A DNA stretch of 64,000 nucleotides from Desulfotignum sp. (lineage in GTDB: Bacteria > Desulfobacterota > Desulfobacteria > Desulfobacterales > Desulfobacteraceae). Both the position numbers and the translations under genes were made by a program. Shown in pieces: positions 1-8,581 of this stretch (positions are counted from its first letter, which is position 1; each line of letters opens with the position of its first letter). The stretch is taken from positions 1 to 64,000 of the forward strand of contig JAABSA010000005.1 in assembly GCA_011390635.1 (NCBI GenBank), in the 5' to 3' direction. Under the pieces are notes generated by a model. The model did not search any database, was not told where the DNA came from, and worked only from the letters and a program-made list of their open reading frames with translations.

Positions 1-182
1 TGAGCAGGGAAAATTTGAGTTTTTTTGTTGATTGTTTTTGACCATCAGTAACCCTGGACTATTATTAAAAGTCCTGGGATTACAATTAAAGCCAAAAGGT
101 TGTGTTGGGGAATTCCATCCATCGATAACAGTCAAGATTATCCACTGCATGGTGCAGACCATTCCCTGAACCGTCCTGTGCA

Positions 183-1673
183 CTAAATATCTGACAGATC
201 CGGCAGCATGGCCCCGGTTCTCATCAGGTTCCGATGCATTTCGTAACACCGGGAAAGATCATGACAGATGTGCCCCCTGGGGCTTTGTTTCAGGTAATCG
301 GTCAGAAAGGGGCGATAGGCCGGATGGGCGCAGGTGTTGATGATTTTTTTCGCCCGCTCCATGGGTCCCAGGCCCCGCAGGTCAGCCAGGCCCTGTTCCG
401 TGACCACGATCTGCACGGAATGTTCGTTGTTGTCCACATGAGGTGTCATGGGCACCACCGAAGAGATTTTACCTCCTTTTGCCACGGACGGGGTCATGAA
501 GATGGACAGATGGCTGTTCCGGGTAAACTCGCCACTGCCCCCTACCCCGTTCACGACATGCGTGCCGAAAACATGGGAGGAGTTGACATTGCCGTATATG
601 TCCATTTCCAGGGCCGTGTTCATGGCAATCACCCCTAAGCGCCGGATAATGCCGGGGTGGTTGGATATCTCCTGGGGCCGAAGCACGATGCGGCTTCCGA
701 AAAAATCCATATTATCCGTGATCCGGATCAATTTTTCCGGCACAACAGTCAGGGCTGTGGCGGATGCTCCCAGCAGTTTGCCCTCTGACATCAGGTCCAC
801 CATGGCATCCTGGAACACCTCGGAATACATATAAAACGGCGGGATATCAGGATGATGCCCCAGCCCGGCCAGCACGGCATTGGCTGTATTGCCCACCCCG
901 GCCTGGAACGGGAAAAATTGTTCAGGGATCCGGCCGGCCTGTTTTTCTTCCAGCAGAAACCGGATCACATGATCTGCGATCTTTCGGCTCACCACATCTT
1001 CAGACCCAAAGGCCCCCACCTGATCTGGCTGATTATTTTCAACGATTCCCACCACTTTTTTCGGGTCAACCTGGGAATAGGGCCACCCGATCCGGGTCAG
1101 GGGCGTATGCACATTGATGGGAGAACGCCTGGGGGGCGGAGGGATGATGAAAATATCCGCCAGTTCCCGCAACCGGTGGGAATGGTGATGGTTGATCTCG
1201 ATAATCACCTTGTCCGCACAGATCAGCCAGGTGGGGGAGGCACCGATGGAAGTGGTCAGGTACACCCGCCCGTCAGGGGTGATCTCCGTGGCTTCCACCA
1301 CGGCCACATCCACTTTGCCGAAAAAACCGGCACTCACGGTCTGGGCCAGGTGGGACAGGTGCATATCCACATATTCCACTTCCTGGCGGTTAATCTGGTC
1401 CCGCAGCTCCCTGCCGCCCTGGTAAGGAGCCCGCCACTGAATGGCCCTGGCCTTTGCCAGATCATTGTCTATGGAATCTCCGGCCGATGCCCCGGTCAGT
1501 ACCCTGATCCGGAAATCTCTGCCCTGACTGTGTTCCGCCACTGCATGTTCCGCCAGCATTCCGGGGACCACCTTGGCACCGCCGGCAGGGGAAAATCCGG
1601 AAAATGCCACGGTATCCCCATTTTTGATCAATGAAAGCACCTTATTTTTGTCCAGAATTTCATATTTTCTCAT
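183..1673 (-). CDS. Acetyl-CoA hydrolase/transferase family protein, probable succinyl-CoA:acetate CoA-transferase
   Basis: This 496-residue protein is a cytoplasmic class I CoA-transferase that would move CoA between acyl donors and acetate, most likely succinyl-CoA + acetate to acetyl-CoA + succinate. The length matches the AarC/ScpC/Cat1 group (about 490-505 residues). The conserved glycine-rich segment GVGNTANAVL and the following segment YSEVFQDAM with a candidate catalytic Glu at residue 285 are present, as is a late GVGGSGEF motif. In acetate-oxidising sulfate reducers such an enzyme activates acetate and closes the citric acid cycle; that role is inferred from the family and the neighbouring acetate/carboxylate genes. 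It is a single-gene unit with a sigma-54-like promoter about 70 bases upstream. 4-hydroxybutyrate or propionate CoA-transfer are alternatives that sequence alone cannot exclude. Confidence 0.9.
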   Translation of the reverse strand: MRKYEILDKNKVLSLIKNGDTVAFSGFSPAGGAKVVPGMLAEHAVAEHSQGRDFRIRVLTGASAGDSIDNDLAKARAIQWRAPYQGGRELRDQINRQEVEYVDMHLSHLAQTVSAGFFGKVDVAVVEATEITPDGRVYLTTSIGASPTWLICADKVIIEINHHHSHRLRELADIFIIPPPPRRSPINVHTPLTRIGWPYSQVDPKKVVGIVENNQPDQVGAFGSEDVVSRKIADHVIRFLLEEKQAGRIPEQFFPFQAGVGNTANAVLAGLGHHPDIPPFYMYSEVFQDAMVDLMSEGKLLGASATALTVVPEKLIRITDNMDFFGSRIVLRPQEISNHPGIIRRLGVIAMNTALEMDIYGNVNSSHVFGTHVVNGVGGSGEFTRNSHLSIFMTPSVAKGGKISSVVPMTPHVDNNEHSVQIVVTEQGLADLRGLGPMERAKKIINTCAHPAYRPFLTDYLKQSPRGHICHDLSRCYEMHRNLMRTGAMLPDLSDI

Positions 1674-1743
1674 GTTCTGATTCCATTCTGATTGATTTGG
1701 TTAACACACCTGTTTGCATGACATTGTCCTGATAAAACAATTT

Positions 1744-1759
1744 AGCAATTTTTATGCCT
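1744..1759 (-). promoter_or_regulatory. Candidate sigma-54 promoter for the CoA-transferase gene
   Basis: Read on the minus strand this is AGGCATAAAAATTGCT. It keeps the invariant GG-N10-GC spacing and a perfect -12 TTGCT; the -24 element differs from TGGCAC at two positions. It lies about 70 bases before the start codon, a normal leader length. It resembles the other sigma-54 elements in this window. Confidence 0.6.
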
Positions 1760-2051
1760 TTTTACAAAATATTACCAAAAAGCCGGTCTTTCTTATTGGA
1801 TGAAAGACAGGACCGGTTCGGTATGGAACCGTTCATTTCACAATGCCGTCCGACAGCCCCATGCTTACGGACACTCGTAACCCGCCATCCCTGAAGTGGA
1901 CCACACTGAAACATTCCATGCCCACCGGGTGTCCACCAGAAATTGACATTCCTTGCCGTTGTGCTGCACCGGCCGGACCAACCGTCTCTATAATAGATTA
2001 CATAGCATATAATTACAGCATGTTATAACCATTTACAAATCATGGGCCACA

Positions 2052-2067
2052 TGGCACGTTTTTTGAT
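2052..2067 (+). promoter_or_regulatory. Weak candidate sigma-54 promoter for kinase-receiver operon
   Basis: The sequence TGGCACGTTTTTTGAT has a perfect -24 TGGCAC but the -12 reads TTGAT where TTGCW is expected, so the invariant GC is broken. It sits about 70 bases before the kinase start codon, in the right orientation. Supported only by position and the strong -24 half. Confidence 0.35.
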
Positions 2068-2136
2068 TATCTGTATTGGTAACCACTTGATGACCCGTAA
2101 CTTGTGACACGATACTGCCGATACAGGAAAAAACCA

Positions 2137-3921
2137 ATGAACGGCCATGACACCAATACCATAACCCCGGACACTACCTTGAACCCGCCGGAAAAAAATT
2201 CATACCGGTATCTTTTCCGGCGGTTCACCCTGCTCACCGTTGTCTGCTCCATTGTGCCCCTCCTGCTGGTGGGGTGGGGCCTGAATATCCATTATTCCTA
2301 TTTTGCCGAAACCCGCATTGTCAAATCTTTCAAGGAACAGGTCGCCAATCACGGGCGGTTCATCGAACAGTTTCTCCGGGAACAGAGCACCAAACTCCGT
2401 CTGGTGGCCTATACCCACTCAAAGAAAGACCTGCAGCAATCCGGCAACCTCATGAACATATTTGAAAACATGAACCGGGAGCAACCCTACATCATGGATC
2501 TGGGGGTCATCGATCAACACGGCAATCACCTGGCCTATATCGGCCCCTATGACCTGCTGGATAAGGTCTATAAAGATGAAAAATGGTTCAAAGAGGTGAT
2601 GCAGAAAGGGCTTTACATCAGTGACATGTTCATGGGTTTCCGCCAGGAACCGCATTTCATCATTGCCGTACTCCGCCGGGAAGGGGATGAAAAATGGATT
2701 CTGCGGGCCACGATCAATACCCAGGTGTTCCGTGCCCTGGTGGAAAATATGCGCATCGGTGAAACCGGCGAGGTCTACCTGGTCAACACCCAGGGGCTTT
2801 ATCAGACTACCCCCCGGTTTGGCGGATCGATCATGGACCGGGCTGACATGGCTGTTGACCCATTTAAGGACCTGGTAACTGTTGATGTTTACAAAAAAAA
2901 CGAACCCGGCCGATTTTCCGGTCAGGTGGTGGGCAAGTTCTGGCTGACCCACCCGGAATGGATGCTGGTGGTCAAGCAGGCCGGTTCTGAAACCTTTGAG
3001 GAGATGGATCATGCCCGGTTTGTCAATCTCCTTTTTCTGCACCTGAGCGCTCTAAGCATTCTGGTGGCCGCCATCTTCATCACCCGCCATATGGTGGGGA
3101 TCATCCGGAAACGGGATGAACATGCGGCCCGGTTGAACAACCAGCTGATGCAGGCCAGCAAACTGGCCTCCATCGGGGAGCTGTCCGCTGGTGTGGCCCA
3201 TGAAATCAACAATCCGGTGGCTATTATCATGACCGAACGTCAGCTGCTTATAGACCAGTATCAGCAGACAATGATAGAAGATCCGGCATTCAAAGAGCAG
3301 TTTCTTTCTTCCATGGATCAGATTGCCTTGCAGTCCCAGCGGTGCAAACGCATCACCCACAATCTGCTGCGGTTTTCCAGGCGGACCCGGTCCATGATCG
3401 AATCCGTCGATCTGAACCGGTTCGTTACCGAGGTGGTAGATCTGATGGAGCGGGAGACCAAAACCAGCGGGATCAGACTGCTGGCTGAACTGGATCCCAA
3501 CCTGCCCGCCATTCAGTCCGACCCCTCCCAGCTGCAGCAGGTATTTTTGAATCTGATCACCAACGCCGTGGATGCCCACGAAGGCAAGCCCTACGGATCC
3601 ATCCGGATCAGTACCCGGTACGACAATGACACCGAAGGTATTTTTCTTTCCATTGCCGATACCGGTACCGGTATTGACCCGAAGCATCTGGACCGCATCT
3701 TTGATCCGTTCTTCACCACCAAGCCGGTGGGAAAAGGCACGGGCTTAGGACTTTCCATCTGCTACAGTATCATCCGACAACTAAAAGGCAACATCACCGT
3801 GAAAAGTGAACCAGGGGAAGGCACTGAATTTATGATCTTCCTGCCCCTGACCCTGTCGGAAAAAGAGAACAGGGGATCCGGTCCATCCGGCCCTGATAAC
3901 ACATCAGAACCATCACTGTAA
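2137..3921 (+). CDS. Sensor histidine kinase with periplasmic Cache-type domain
   Basis: Membrane-bound sensor kinase of 594 residues that would phosphorylate the receiver encoded next to it. The order is a cytoplasmic N-terminus, a first membrane helix at about residues 30-50, a periplasmic Cache-type sensor containing [16 protein letters not shown], a second helix at about 292-318, a short coiled linker without an obvious HAMP domain, a HisKA dimerisation domain with phospho-acceptor His355 in GVAHEINNP, and a HATPase domain ([28 protein letters not shown]). I chose the ATG at 2137 over an upstream GTG at 2104 because AGGA sits 8 bases before it. The sensor is paralogous to those of the two other long kinases in this window. 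Cache kinases next to DASS-type transporters usually sense carboxylates, but the ligand here is unknown. Confidence 0.92.
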   Translation: MNGHDTNTITPDTTLNPPEKNSYRYLFRRFTLLTVVCSIVPLLLVGWGLNIHYSYFAETRIVKSFKEQVANHGRFIEQFLREQSTKLRLVAYTHSKKDLQQSGNLMNIFENMNREQPYIMDLGVIDQHGNHLAYIGPYDLLDKVYKDEKWFKEVMQKGLYISDMFMGFRQEPHFIIAVLRREGDEKWILRATINTQVFRALVENMRIGETGEVYLVNTQGLYQTTPRFGGSIMDRADMAVDPFKDLVTVDVYKKNEPGRFSGQVVGKFWLTHPEWMLVVKQAGSETFEEMDHARFVNLLFLHLSALSILVAAIFITRHMVGIIRKRDEHAARLNNQLMQASKLASIGELSAGVAHEINNPVAIIMTERQLLIDQYQQTMIEDPAFKEQFLSSMDQIALQSQRCKRITHNLLRFSRRTRSMIESVDLNRFVTEVVDLMERETKTSGIRLLAELDPNLPAIQSDPSQLQQVFLNLITNAVDAHEGKPYGSIRISTRYDNDTEGIFLSIADTGTGIDPKHLDRIFDPFFTTKPVGKGTGLGLSICYSIIRQLKGNITVKSEPGEGTEFMIFLPLTLSEKENRGSGPSGPDNTSEPSL

Positions 3922-3951
3922 CCGGATGAGACCATCCGGAAGGAGGCTGTT

Positions 3952-4419
3952 ATGAAAGGAAGCAAAATCTTACTGGTAGACGATGAAATGGTTTTCACCA
4001 CCAATATGTCCAGACTGCTGGCCAACCGGGGGTATCAGGTTACCGCTGTAAACAGCGGGGATGCGGCGGTCCAGGAGCTGGAAAAGGATGATTTTGACGT
4101 GTTGGTGCTTGACCTGAAGATGCCGGGCATGGACGGCATTGCCACACTCAAGGAGATCAAGAAACTGGATCTATTCACCCAGACACTTATTCTGACGGGG
4201 CACGGTTCCATTGACAGCGCACTGGATGCGGTCCGTCTGGGGGCGTATGACTACCTGACCAAACCCTGCGAGATCGATGACCTGGTGAGCAAAATCGAGT
4301 GCGCCTGGCAGAAAAAAGAGGAACATGTCAAAGAAGAAATGCAGGAAAATGTTCAGAAAATTATCGAATCCCCCCATTCGGTATTCGACCTGTATCCATC
4401 CAAGACCAAGAAAAAATGA
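3952..4419 (+). CDS. Single-domain response regulator
   Basis: A 155-residue CheY-like receiver with no output domain. It has the acidic pair in LLVDDE, the phospho-acceptor Asp in VLDLKMPGMDG, the switch Thr in LTGHGS and the conserved Lys in LTKPCE. About 30 further residues at the C-terminus are charged and lysine-rich. It follows the Cache kinase by 30 bases with a strong AAGGAGG ribosome site, so it is the likely cognate partner. Without a DNA-binding domain it must act by protein contact or as a phosphate relay. Confidence 0.93.
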   Translation: MKGSKILLVDDEMVFTTNMSRLLANRGYQVTAVNSGDAAVQELEKDDFDVLVLDLKMPGMDGIATLKEIKKLDLFTQTLILTGHGSIDSALDAVRLGAYDYLTKPCEIDDLVSKIECAWQKKEEHVKEEMQENVQKIIESPHSVFDLYPSKTKKK

Positions 4420-4433
4420 CCCGCTATCATGGC

Positions 4434-4481
4434 AAAAAAATCCGGAGCGCAGGAGAAAATTCCCTGCGCTCCGGATTTTTT
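4434..4481. terminator. Bidirectional rho-independent terminator
   Basis: A near-perfect stem (ATCCGGAGCGCAGG pairing with CCTGCGCTCCGGAT, loop of about 7 bases) is flanked by an A-run on the left and a T-run on the right. It lies between two convergent genes and can end transcripts from both sides. Confidence 0.92.
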
Positions 4482-4513
4482 CTGATAAAACCTTTGACCG
4501 TCGAACGGCTGGT

Positions 4514-5416
4514 TCAGCTTTTCAGTATTTTTTCCATTTCAAAAAACAGATCCTGCTCCCGGATGATACCCACAATTTTTCCCGCCAATGTCACCAGCAG
4601 ACGCCGCTCGTTTTCATGGAGCATGCGGTAGGCAGCCTCCATAAGATTGGCATTGCCGTCGATGAAGGCGGGCAAGGGAGACATGGCCTCGGTGATCTGT
4701 TTCTTTTTTATCTCCTTGACCCCCTGGGTGAACATCCCGGTCCAGAACATGGGGGAATACTCGATACTGTCGGCCAGAAAAGGTTTGGGCGCCGACAGAT
4801 ACTGCGGCATCAGCATCTCCAGCAGGTCCCGGATAGTCAGGATTCCTTTGATCTGATCATGACGGTCCACGATGAGAATGGACCGGTGCCCGGTTTCCAT
4901 CAAATGATCCGTGGCCATTTTGGTCTCAAAAGATGCTTTTAGCTCGAAAATCGCATCCTGGATGGTTTTGGTTTCAGAGATCTTGGTATACTCGGTGACG
5001 GGAATCATTACCGCCGTCACCCGCCGTTCCTTGTGGGCCGGCAGTTTGTCGTTCAGGCTATAGGCCTCCTTTATTTTGGAGGACAACAGCCCGATGTCAC
5101 AGGGTTTGTTCAGGTAATCGAACGCCCCTTCCACCAGGGCTTCTCTAGCCGATGGTCTGGCTCCGTGGCCGGTGAGCATGATCACCGGCAGATCCGGTTT
5201 GCTCTTCTTGATCCGGCTCAATGTTTCATGCCCGTCCATTCCCGGCATTTTGATATCCAGGATCACCACATCCGGGTTTAGTTTGATTTTTTCCAGGGCC
5301 TGTTCTCCATTTTCCGCCAGAATGACGTCAAATCCCTTTTTCTCCAGAATTTTGCGGGTGGTTTCCCTGAACCGTTTTTCATCATCCACCATCAATACTT
5401 TTATCTGATCGGTCAT
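4514..5416 (-). CDS. Response regulator: receiver fused to a CBS-domain pair
   Basis: A 300-residue protein. Residues 1-120 are a complete receiver (VLMVDDE, phospho-acceptor in VILDIKMPGMDG, LTGHGA, LNKPCD). Residues about 130-298 hold two CBS motifs: the first around TAVMIPVTEYTKISE with SILIVDRHDQIKGILTIRDLL, the second around ITEAMSPLPAFID with RLLVTLAGKIVGIIREQDLF. CBS pairs bind adenine nucleotides in other proteins, so this regulator could combine phosphorylation with energy state; that is inference. It is the last gene of the leftward operon that runs from the uspA gene at 10792 through kinase, receiver and DASS transporter, unless an internal break exists. No DNA-binding domain is present. 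Confidence 0.9.
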   Translation of the reverse strand: MTDQIKVLMVDDEKRFRETTRKILEKKGFDVILAENGEQALEKIKLNPDVVILDIKMPGMDGHETLSRIKKSKPDLPVIMLTGHGARPSAREALVEGAFDYLNKPCDIGLLSSKIKEAYSLNDKLPAHKERRVTAVMIPVTEYTKISETKTIQDAIFELKASFETKMATDHLMETGHRSILIVDRHDQIKGILTIRDLLEMLMPQYLSAPKPFLADSIEYSPMFWTGMFTQGVKEIKKKQITEAMSPLPAFIDGNANLMEAAYRMLHENERRLLVTLAGKIVGIIREQDLFFEMEKILKS

Positions 5417-5439
5417 TGAATGTTCTCCTTAATCTATAT

Positions 5440-5967
5440 TTAATTTTTAACGAATGCCAGATGCGCTGAATACACCAAAAAAAACAGCACAATTATGGAA
5501 ATTGCCACAATCAGGATGGATTTTTTCCACGACAGGTTGCATGTATGTTTCAGGCCGGTGCATATGAGCCACCATTTCCACGGTTCGGTAATCCAGACCA
5601 GAAACGGCAGCCAGGACAAAAAAAGCGTCACCCCGGATGAAAACGCGTAAATGCTGAACACAACGGCAAAGGGTGCTTTTTTCCCGACGATCATCACCAT
5701 GGCCAAATATCCCAGGGTGGTTGAGATCAGGATCATGCCGGCCGCGTTCAAAAAAAAGATGGGCGCCATGATCCGGACCGGCTGTGAATACGCCCCGGTC
5801 AACAAACTTGCCAGGGCATAGAACAGGCAGCAGATCACCATGAATTCCACTGCCCGGCGGGGCCTGGTTTTTTCCACAAGCTCCCTGAAAAACAGGCCCG
5901 GTTCGATCAGCAGCTGGATCAGTGCATAGGCATGAAACCGGCCGGCTTGTAATGCAGCGGTGACCAT
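5440..5967 (-). CDS. Yip1-family-like integral membrane protein
   Basis: A protein of about 175 residues with roughly five hydrophobic segments and an amphipathic N-terminus (IQLLIEPGLFFREL). The layout of a short cytoplasmic head followed by a helix bundle resembles Yip1/YIPF-domain proteins (PF04893), whose bacterial function is unknown. I chose the ATG at 5967 because GGGGAGG lies 8 bases upstream; an earlier ATG has no such site. It sits between the DASS transporter/small protein and the receiver-CBS gene, so it may be an accessory membrane subunit of the transport system. Family placement is by overall look rather than by a diagnostic motif. Confidence 0.7.
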   Translation of the reverse strand: MVTAALQAGRFHAYALIQLLIEPGLFFRELVEKTRPRRAVEFMVICCLFYALASLLTGAYSQPVRIMAPIFFLNAAGMILISTTLGYLAMVMIVGKKAPFAVVFSIYAFSSGVTLFLSWLPFLVWITEPWKWWLICTGLKHTCNLSWKKSILIVAISIIVLFFLVYSAHLAFVKN

Positions 5968-6025
5968 CACAGCGCCCTCCCCTTCATTGTGATCCAAAAA
6001 TCCATGAACACATGCGCCACCTTTC

Positions 6026-6184
6026 CTATAACAGCTTCATCACGGCACCGGATGCCAGCATGATCAGGGTCATGAAGAAAAAGATCCGGCGTTCGGTCTC
6101 TTTGGTGAAATACAATTTTCCGTCCTTGAAAATGGTTTTTTTGAGTTGTCGTTTCGTCTGTTTCAAGTGTCGTTTTCTTTTCAT
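6026..6184 (-). CDS. Small membrane protein, 52 residues, downstream of DASS transporter
   Basis: A short gene with a strong ribosome site (AAAGGAGAGAAGC before ATG at 6184). The product starts with a very basic stretch (MKRKRHLKQTKRQLKK), followed by a charged region and one C-terminal hydrophobic helix (IFFFMTLIMLASGAVMKLL) ending at the last residue. It starts 27 bases after the transporter stop codon. I do not recognise a family. Its place suggests a small transporter-associated subunit; the evidence is the ribosome site, spacing and clean helix. Confidence 0.65.
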   Translation of the reverse strand: MKRKRHLKQTKRQLKKTIFKDGKLYFTKETERRIFFFMTLIMLASGAVMKLL

Positions 6185-6211
6185 GATGCTTCTCTCCTTT
6201 TAGTATCTGCA

Positions 6212-8059
6212 TCAGAATCCGGGCAGGGTGCCGAATCCCCGGAAGCTCCAGTAAATGCCGGTAAAAAGCAGCAGCAGCACGTTGGCGATAAAAAACATGG
6301 GAATGCCCACCCGCAGGTAATCCTTGGGCTCCAGGTATCCGCTGGCATACACAATGGCATTGGGCGGGGTGCCGATAATCAGGCAGTAGGCAAACGAGGA
6401 AGCCACTGCAGTGGACATGGCCATGAACGGCAGATAGGTGGATCCCGGATGCACCATGCCTGCCATGTTGAGGGCGATGGGGCCCACGGACGCGGCTGCC
6501 GGGCCGTCTGCCATCAGGTTGGTGATCACTGATGTCATGCCGTTGCTGACCATCAGCAGGGGCAGGCCCGATTCCATGCCGAACTGGGCCAGAAAATCGA
6601 TCACCGACCGGGCCAGCCAATAGGCGGCTCCGGTACTGTCCAGGGTCCGGCCGAAGATGATGGCACCGGCATACAGCCAGATAACCCCCCAGTCCACTTT
6701 TTCCTGGTAATCCCGCCAGTTGACCACCCCGGAGATAATATAGGCCATGGCACCGGCCACGGCGATCACCCCGATGCCCAGCCGAAAGGGAAAAATTCCC
6801 ATCTGGTAGAACGATTTTTCCGTAAACCACCCGAACACCATGATGACAAAAATGATCAACGCCCAGATCTGCTGTTTGTTCCACCCCCCCATTTTATCGA
6901 TTTCAGATCTCAGATGGTCCATGGCCGGGGCCAGAGAAACGATTTTCGGCCGGAACCGCAGGTTGGTGAGGAACCAGGTAATGGGAATCATCACGATGAC
7001 AATGGGAAAGCAGTAGGTCACCCATTGAAAAAAACCGATATCGATGCCGAACATGTCCGACAGATAGGTCATCATGATCACGTTTCTGGCCCCGCCGGAA
7101 GGGGCACCGGGCCCGCCGATGTTACAGGCCATGGCAATGGTGATCATAAGCAGCTTGGCCAGTTCCTTGTCCTCGGGCACCTCGTCGGTGAGGCTGTTCT
7201 GATACAGCAACATACCGATGGGCAGGAACATGGCGGCCAGGGCATGGTCGGAAATGAAAGCGGCCAGCGGTGCGATGATCACAAAGAAAATCAGCGTGAT
7301 CCACTTGGTGTTGGGCACGGCCAGTTTTTTGAACATGGCCAGGCACACCCGTTTGTCCACCCCGGTTTTGACAAAGGCGGCGGCAAACATCAGGCTGCCC
7401 ATGATAAACCAGCAGGCATCGCTCCAGTACAGCATGGTCACGGCCTCCCGGGAGAGCACCCCGGTGAACACATACATCAGGCCGATGCAGAATGCCACGG
7501 CAGGCAAGGGGATACACTCGGTCAGAAAACACAACACCACAAACGCTCCCACGGCAACGGCCACCTGGATATGCCAGCCCCCTTTGTCTGCGGCTGCCTT
7601 GTCTTTTCCGGTCAGTTCCTCATATTTCAATCCCTGTTTTCTCAAGTCCAGTGCCCCGGTCATGACCGACTGGAACCGGTCCTCATCCACATCATCCTTG
7701 ATATAATTATAAGCAAGGTCAAAATTTTTCTGGTCTGCATCGATCTTGTTCGTTTTACACCATTTCAGGTCCCTTGCCAGATACCGGGCTTTTTTCAACG
7801 CCCCCATCTGCATGTTGGTTTCCATGACCCGGGCGGCGAGCAGCTGCCACTGGGCCGCATCCACACTGTCCACATCAAACAGTTCTTTGGTGATATGGTT
7901 CACAACCGCCTTGGGCCCCACCTGGTACTGGGTACCCACATCCTTCATGCCCCTGGGGGTGGGGATGAGCAGCAGGACCGCCATTGCCAGGACCGGAAAG
8001 ATAAACACCTTCCAGTTGATATATTTGTCATACCCCGTGACTTTTTTTTCTTTTTTCAT
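6212..8059 (-). CDS. DASS/SLC13-family anion:Na+ symporter with long soluble insertion
   Basis: A 615-residue secondary transporter of the divalent anion:Na+ symporter family, expected to import di- or tricarboxylates (or sulfate) with sodium. After a first helix (KVFIFPVLAMAVLLLIPT) comes an unusual soluble segment of about 130 residues rich in Lys and Asp, then the normal helix bundle starting at WHIQVAVAVGAFVVL. The two half-site motifs are visible as FISDHALAAMFLPIG and VITNLMADGPAAA, followed by the late IIGTPPNAIVY motif. I chose the ATG at 8059 because GGAGGGG precedes it closely. It lies downstream of a kinase and receiver in the same operon, which suggests it carries or co-senses the ligand of that kinase. 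Substrate not determinable from sequence. Confidence 0.9.
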   Translation of the reverse strand: MKKEKKVTGYDKYINWKVFIFPVLAMAVLLLIPTPRGMKDVGTQYQVGPKAVVNHITKELFDVDSVDAAQWQLLAARVMETNMQMGALKKARYLARDLKWCKTNKIDADQKNFDLAYNYIKDDVDEDRFQSVMTGALDLRKQGLKYEELTGKDKAAADKGGWHIQVAVAVGAFVVLCFLTECIPLPAVAFCIGLMYVFTGVLSREAVTMLYWSDACWFIMGSLMFAAAFVKTGVDKRVCLAMFKKLAVPNTKWITLIFFVIIAPLAAFISDHALAAMFLPIGMLLYQNSLTDEVPEDKELAKLLMITIAMACNIGGPGAPSGGARNVIMMTYLSDMFGIDIGFFQWVTYCFPIVIVMIPITWFLTNLRFRPKIVSLAPAMDHLRSEIDKMGGWNKQQIWALIIFVIMVFGWFTEKSFYQMGIFPFRLGIGVIAVAGAMAYIISGVVNWRDYQEKVDWGVIWLYAGAIIFGRTLDSTGAAYWLARSVIDFLAQFGMESGLPLLMVSNGMTSVITNLMADGPAAASVGPIALNMAGMVHPGSTYLPFMAMSTAVASSFAYCLIIGTPPNAIVYASGYLEPKDYLRVGIPMFFIANVLLLLFTGIYWSFRGFGTLPGF

Positions 8060-8101
8060 GTAACCCCCCTCCATAGCTTCAGTTTGAGATTCCGATCATT
8101 T

Positions 8102-8536
8102 TTATTTTTCAAGGTGTACGTCCGTCTCAGTGCCGGATGTCAGCCCCCTGATTTTATCCTCGAGCCGCTGTCTTTTTTCAAATGCCTCATATGCCTTGGT
8201 CACGATGACATCGATATCCGCCGGTTTCATCACGTAGTCAAACGCCCCGAATTGAAGGCCCTCGACGGCGGAATCCATGGTTGCATGACCGGTGAGAAAA
8301 ATCACCTCCACCGGCGGATACAGGGTCTTGATGGCCCGCAGGGTTTTAAATCCGTCCATACCCGGCATCTTGATATCCAGAATCACCACATGGACATCAT
8401 GGGTTTTAAGCAGTTCCAGGGCCTGGACACCGCTTTGGGCCGTGACGACATCGATCCCTTTTTTTTCCATCAGTTTGGCGGTGGTCAGAAGATACCTTTC
8501 CTCATCATCCACCAGCATCACTTTCAATTTTTCCAA
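8102..8536 (-). CDS. Single-domain response regulator
   Basis: A 144-residue CheY-like receiver: VMLVDDE, phospho-acceptor in VVILDIKMPGMDG, switch Thr in FLTGHAT, Lys in VMKPAD. About 20 residues of charged helix follow. No output domain. It is encoded between its likely kinase (8582-10309) and the DASS transporter in one operon, with CTTTTGG-type ribosome-site complement ahead of the start (AAAGGAGAG on the coding strand). Confidence 0.92.
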   Translation of the reverse strand: MEKLKVMLVDDEERYLLTTAKLMEKKGIDVVTAQSGVQALELLKTHDVHVVILDIKMPGMDGFKTLRAIKTLYPPVEVIFLTGHATMDSAVEGLQFGAFDYVMKPADIDVIVTKAYEAFEKRQRLEDKIRGLTSGTETDVHLEK

Positions 8537-8581
8537 AGCACCTCTCCTTTTGGTTCAAAATCCCCTCCAAAAATCAGATTC

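Larger units (their letters stand above)
1674..2136. other. Divergent intergenic region between CoA-transferase and histidine kinase
   Basis: No gene is supported in these 463 bases. They hold a sigma-54-like element for the leftward CoA-transferase gene (1744-1759), a weaker one for the rightward kinase gene (2052-2067), and an imperfect dyad at about 1782-1820 (CCGGTCTTTC facing GAAAGAC...ACCGG) that could be an activator binding site. The dyad function is a guess. Confidence 0.5.

Noticed and set aside
52-78. Small inverted repeat CCCTGGACT / AGTCCTGGG after the CoA-transferase gene
   Set aside because: One mismatch, no T-run in either direction and over 100 bases from the stop codon; too weak for a terminator call.
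5967-6884. A 305-codon minus-strand frame overlapping the DASS 3' end
   Set aside because: It is a shifted frame of the transporter gene; Arg/Gly/His-rich translation without motifs. Only the separate 52-codon gene at 6026-6184 is supported there.
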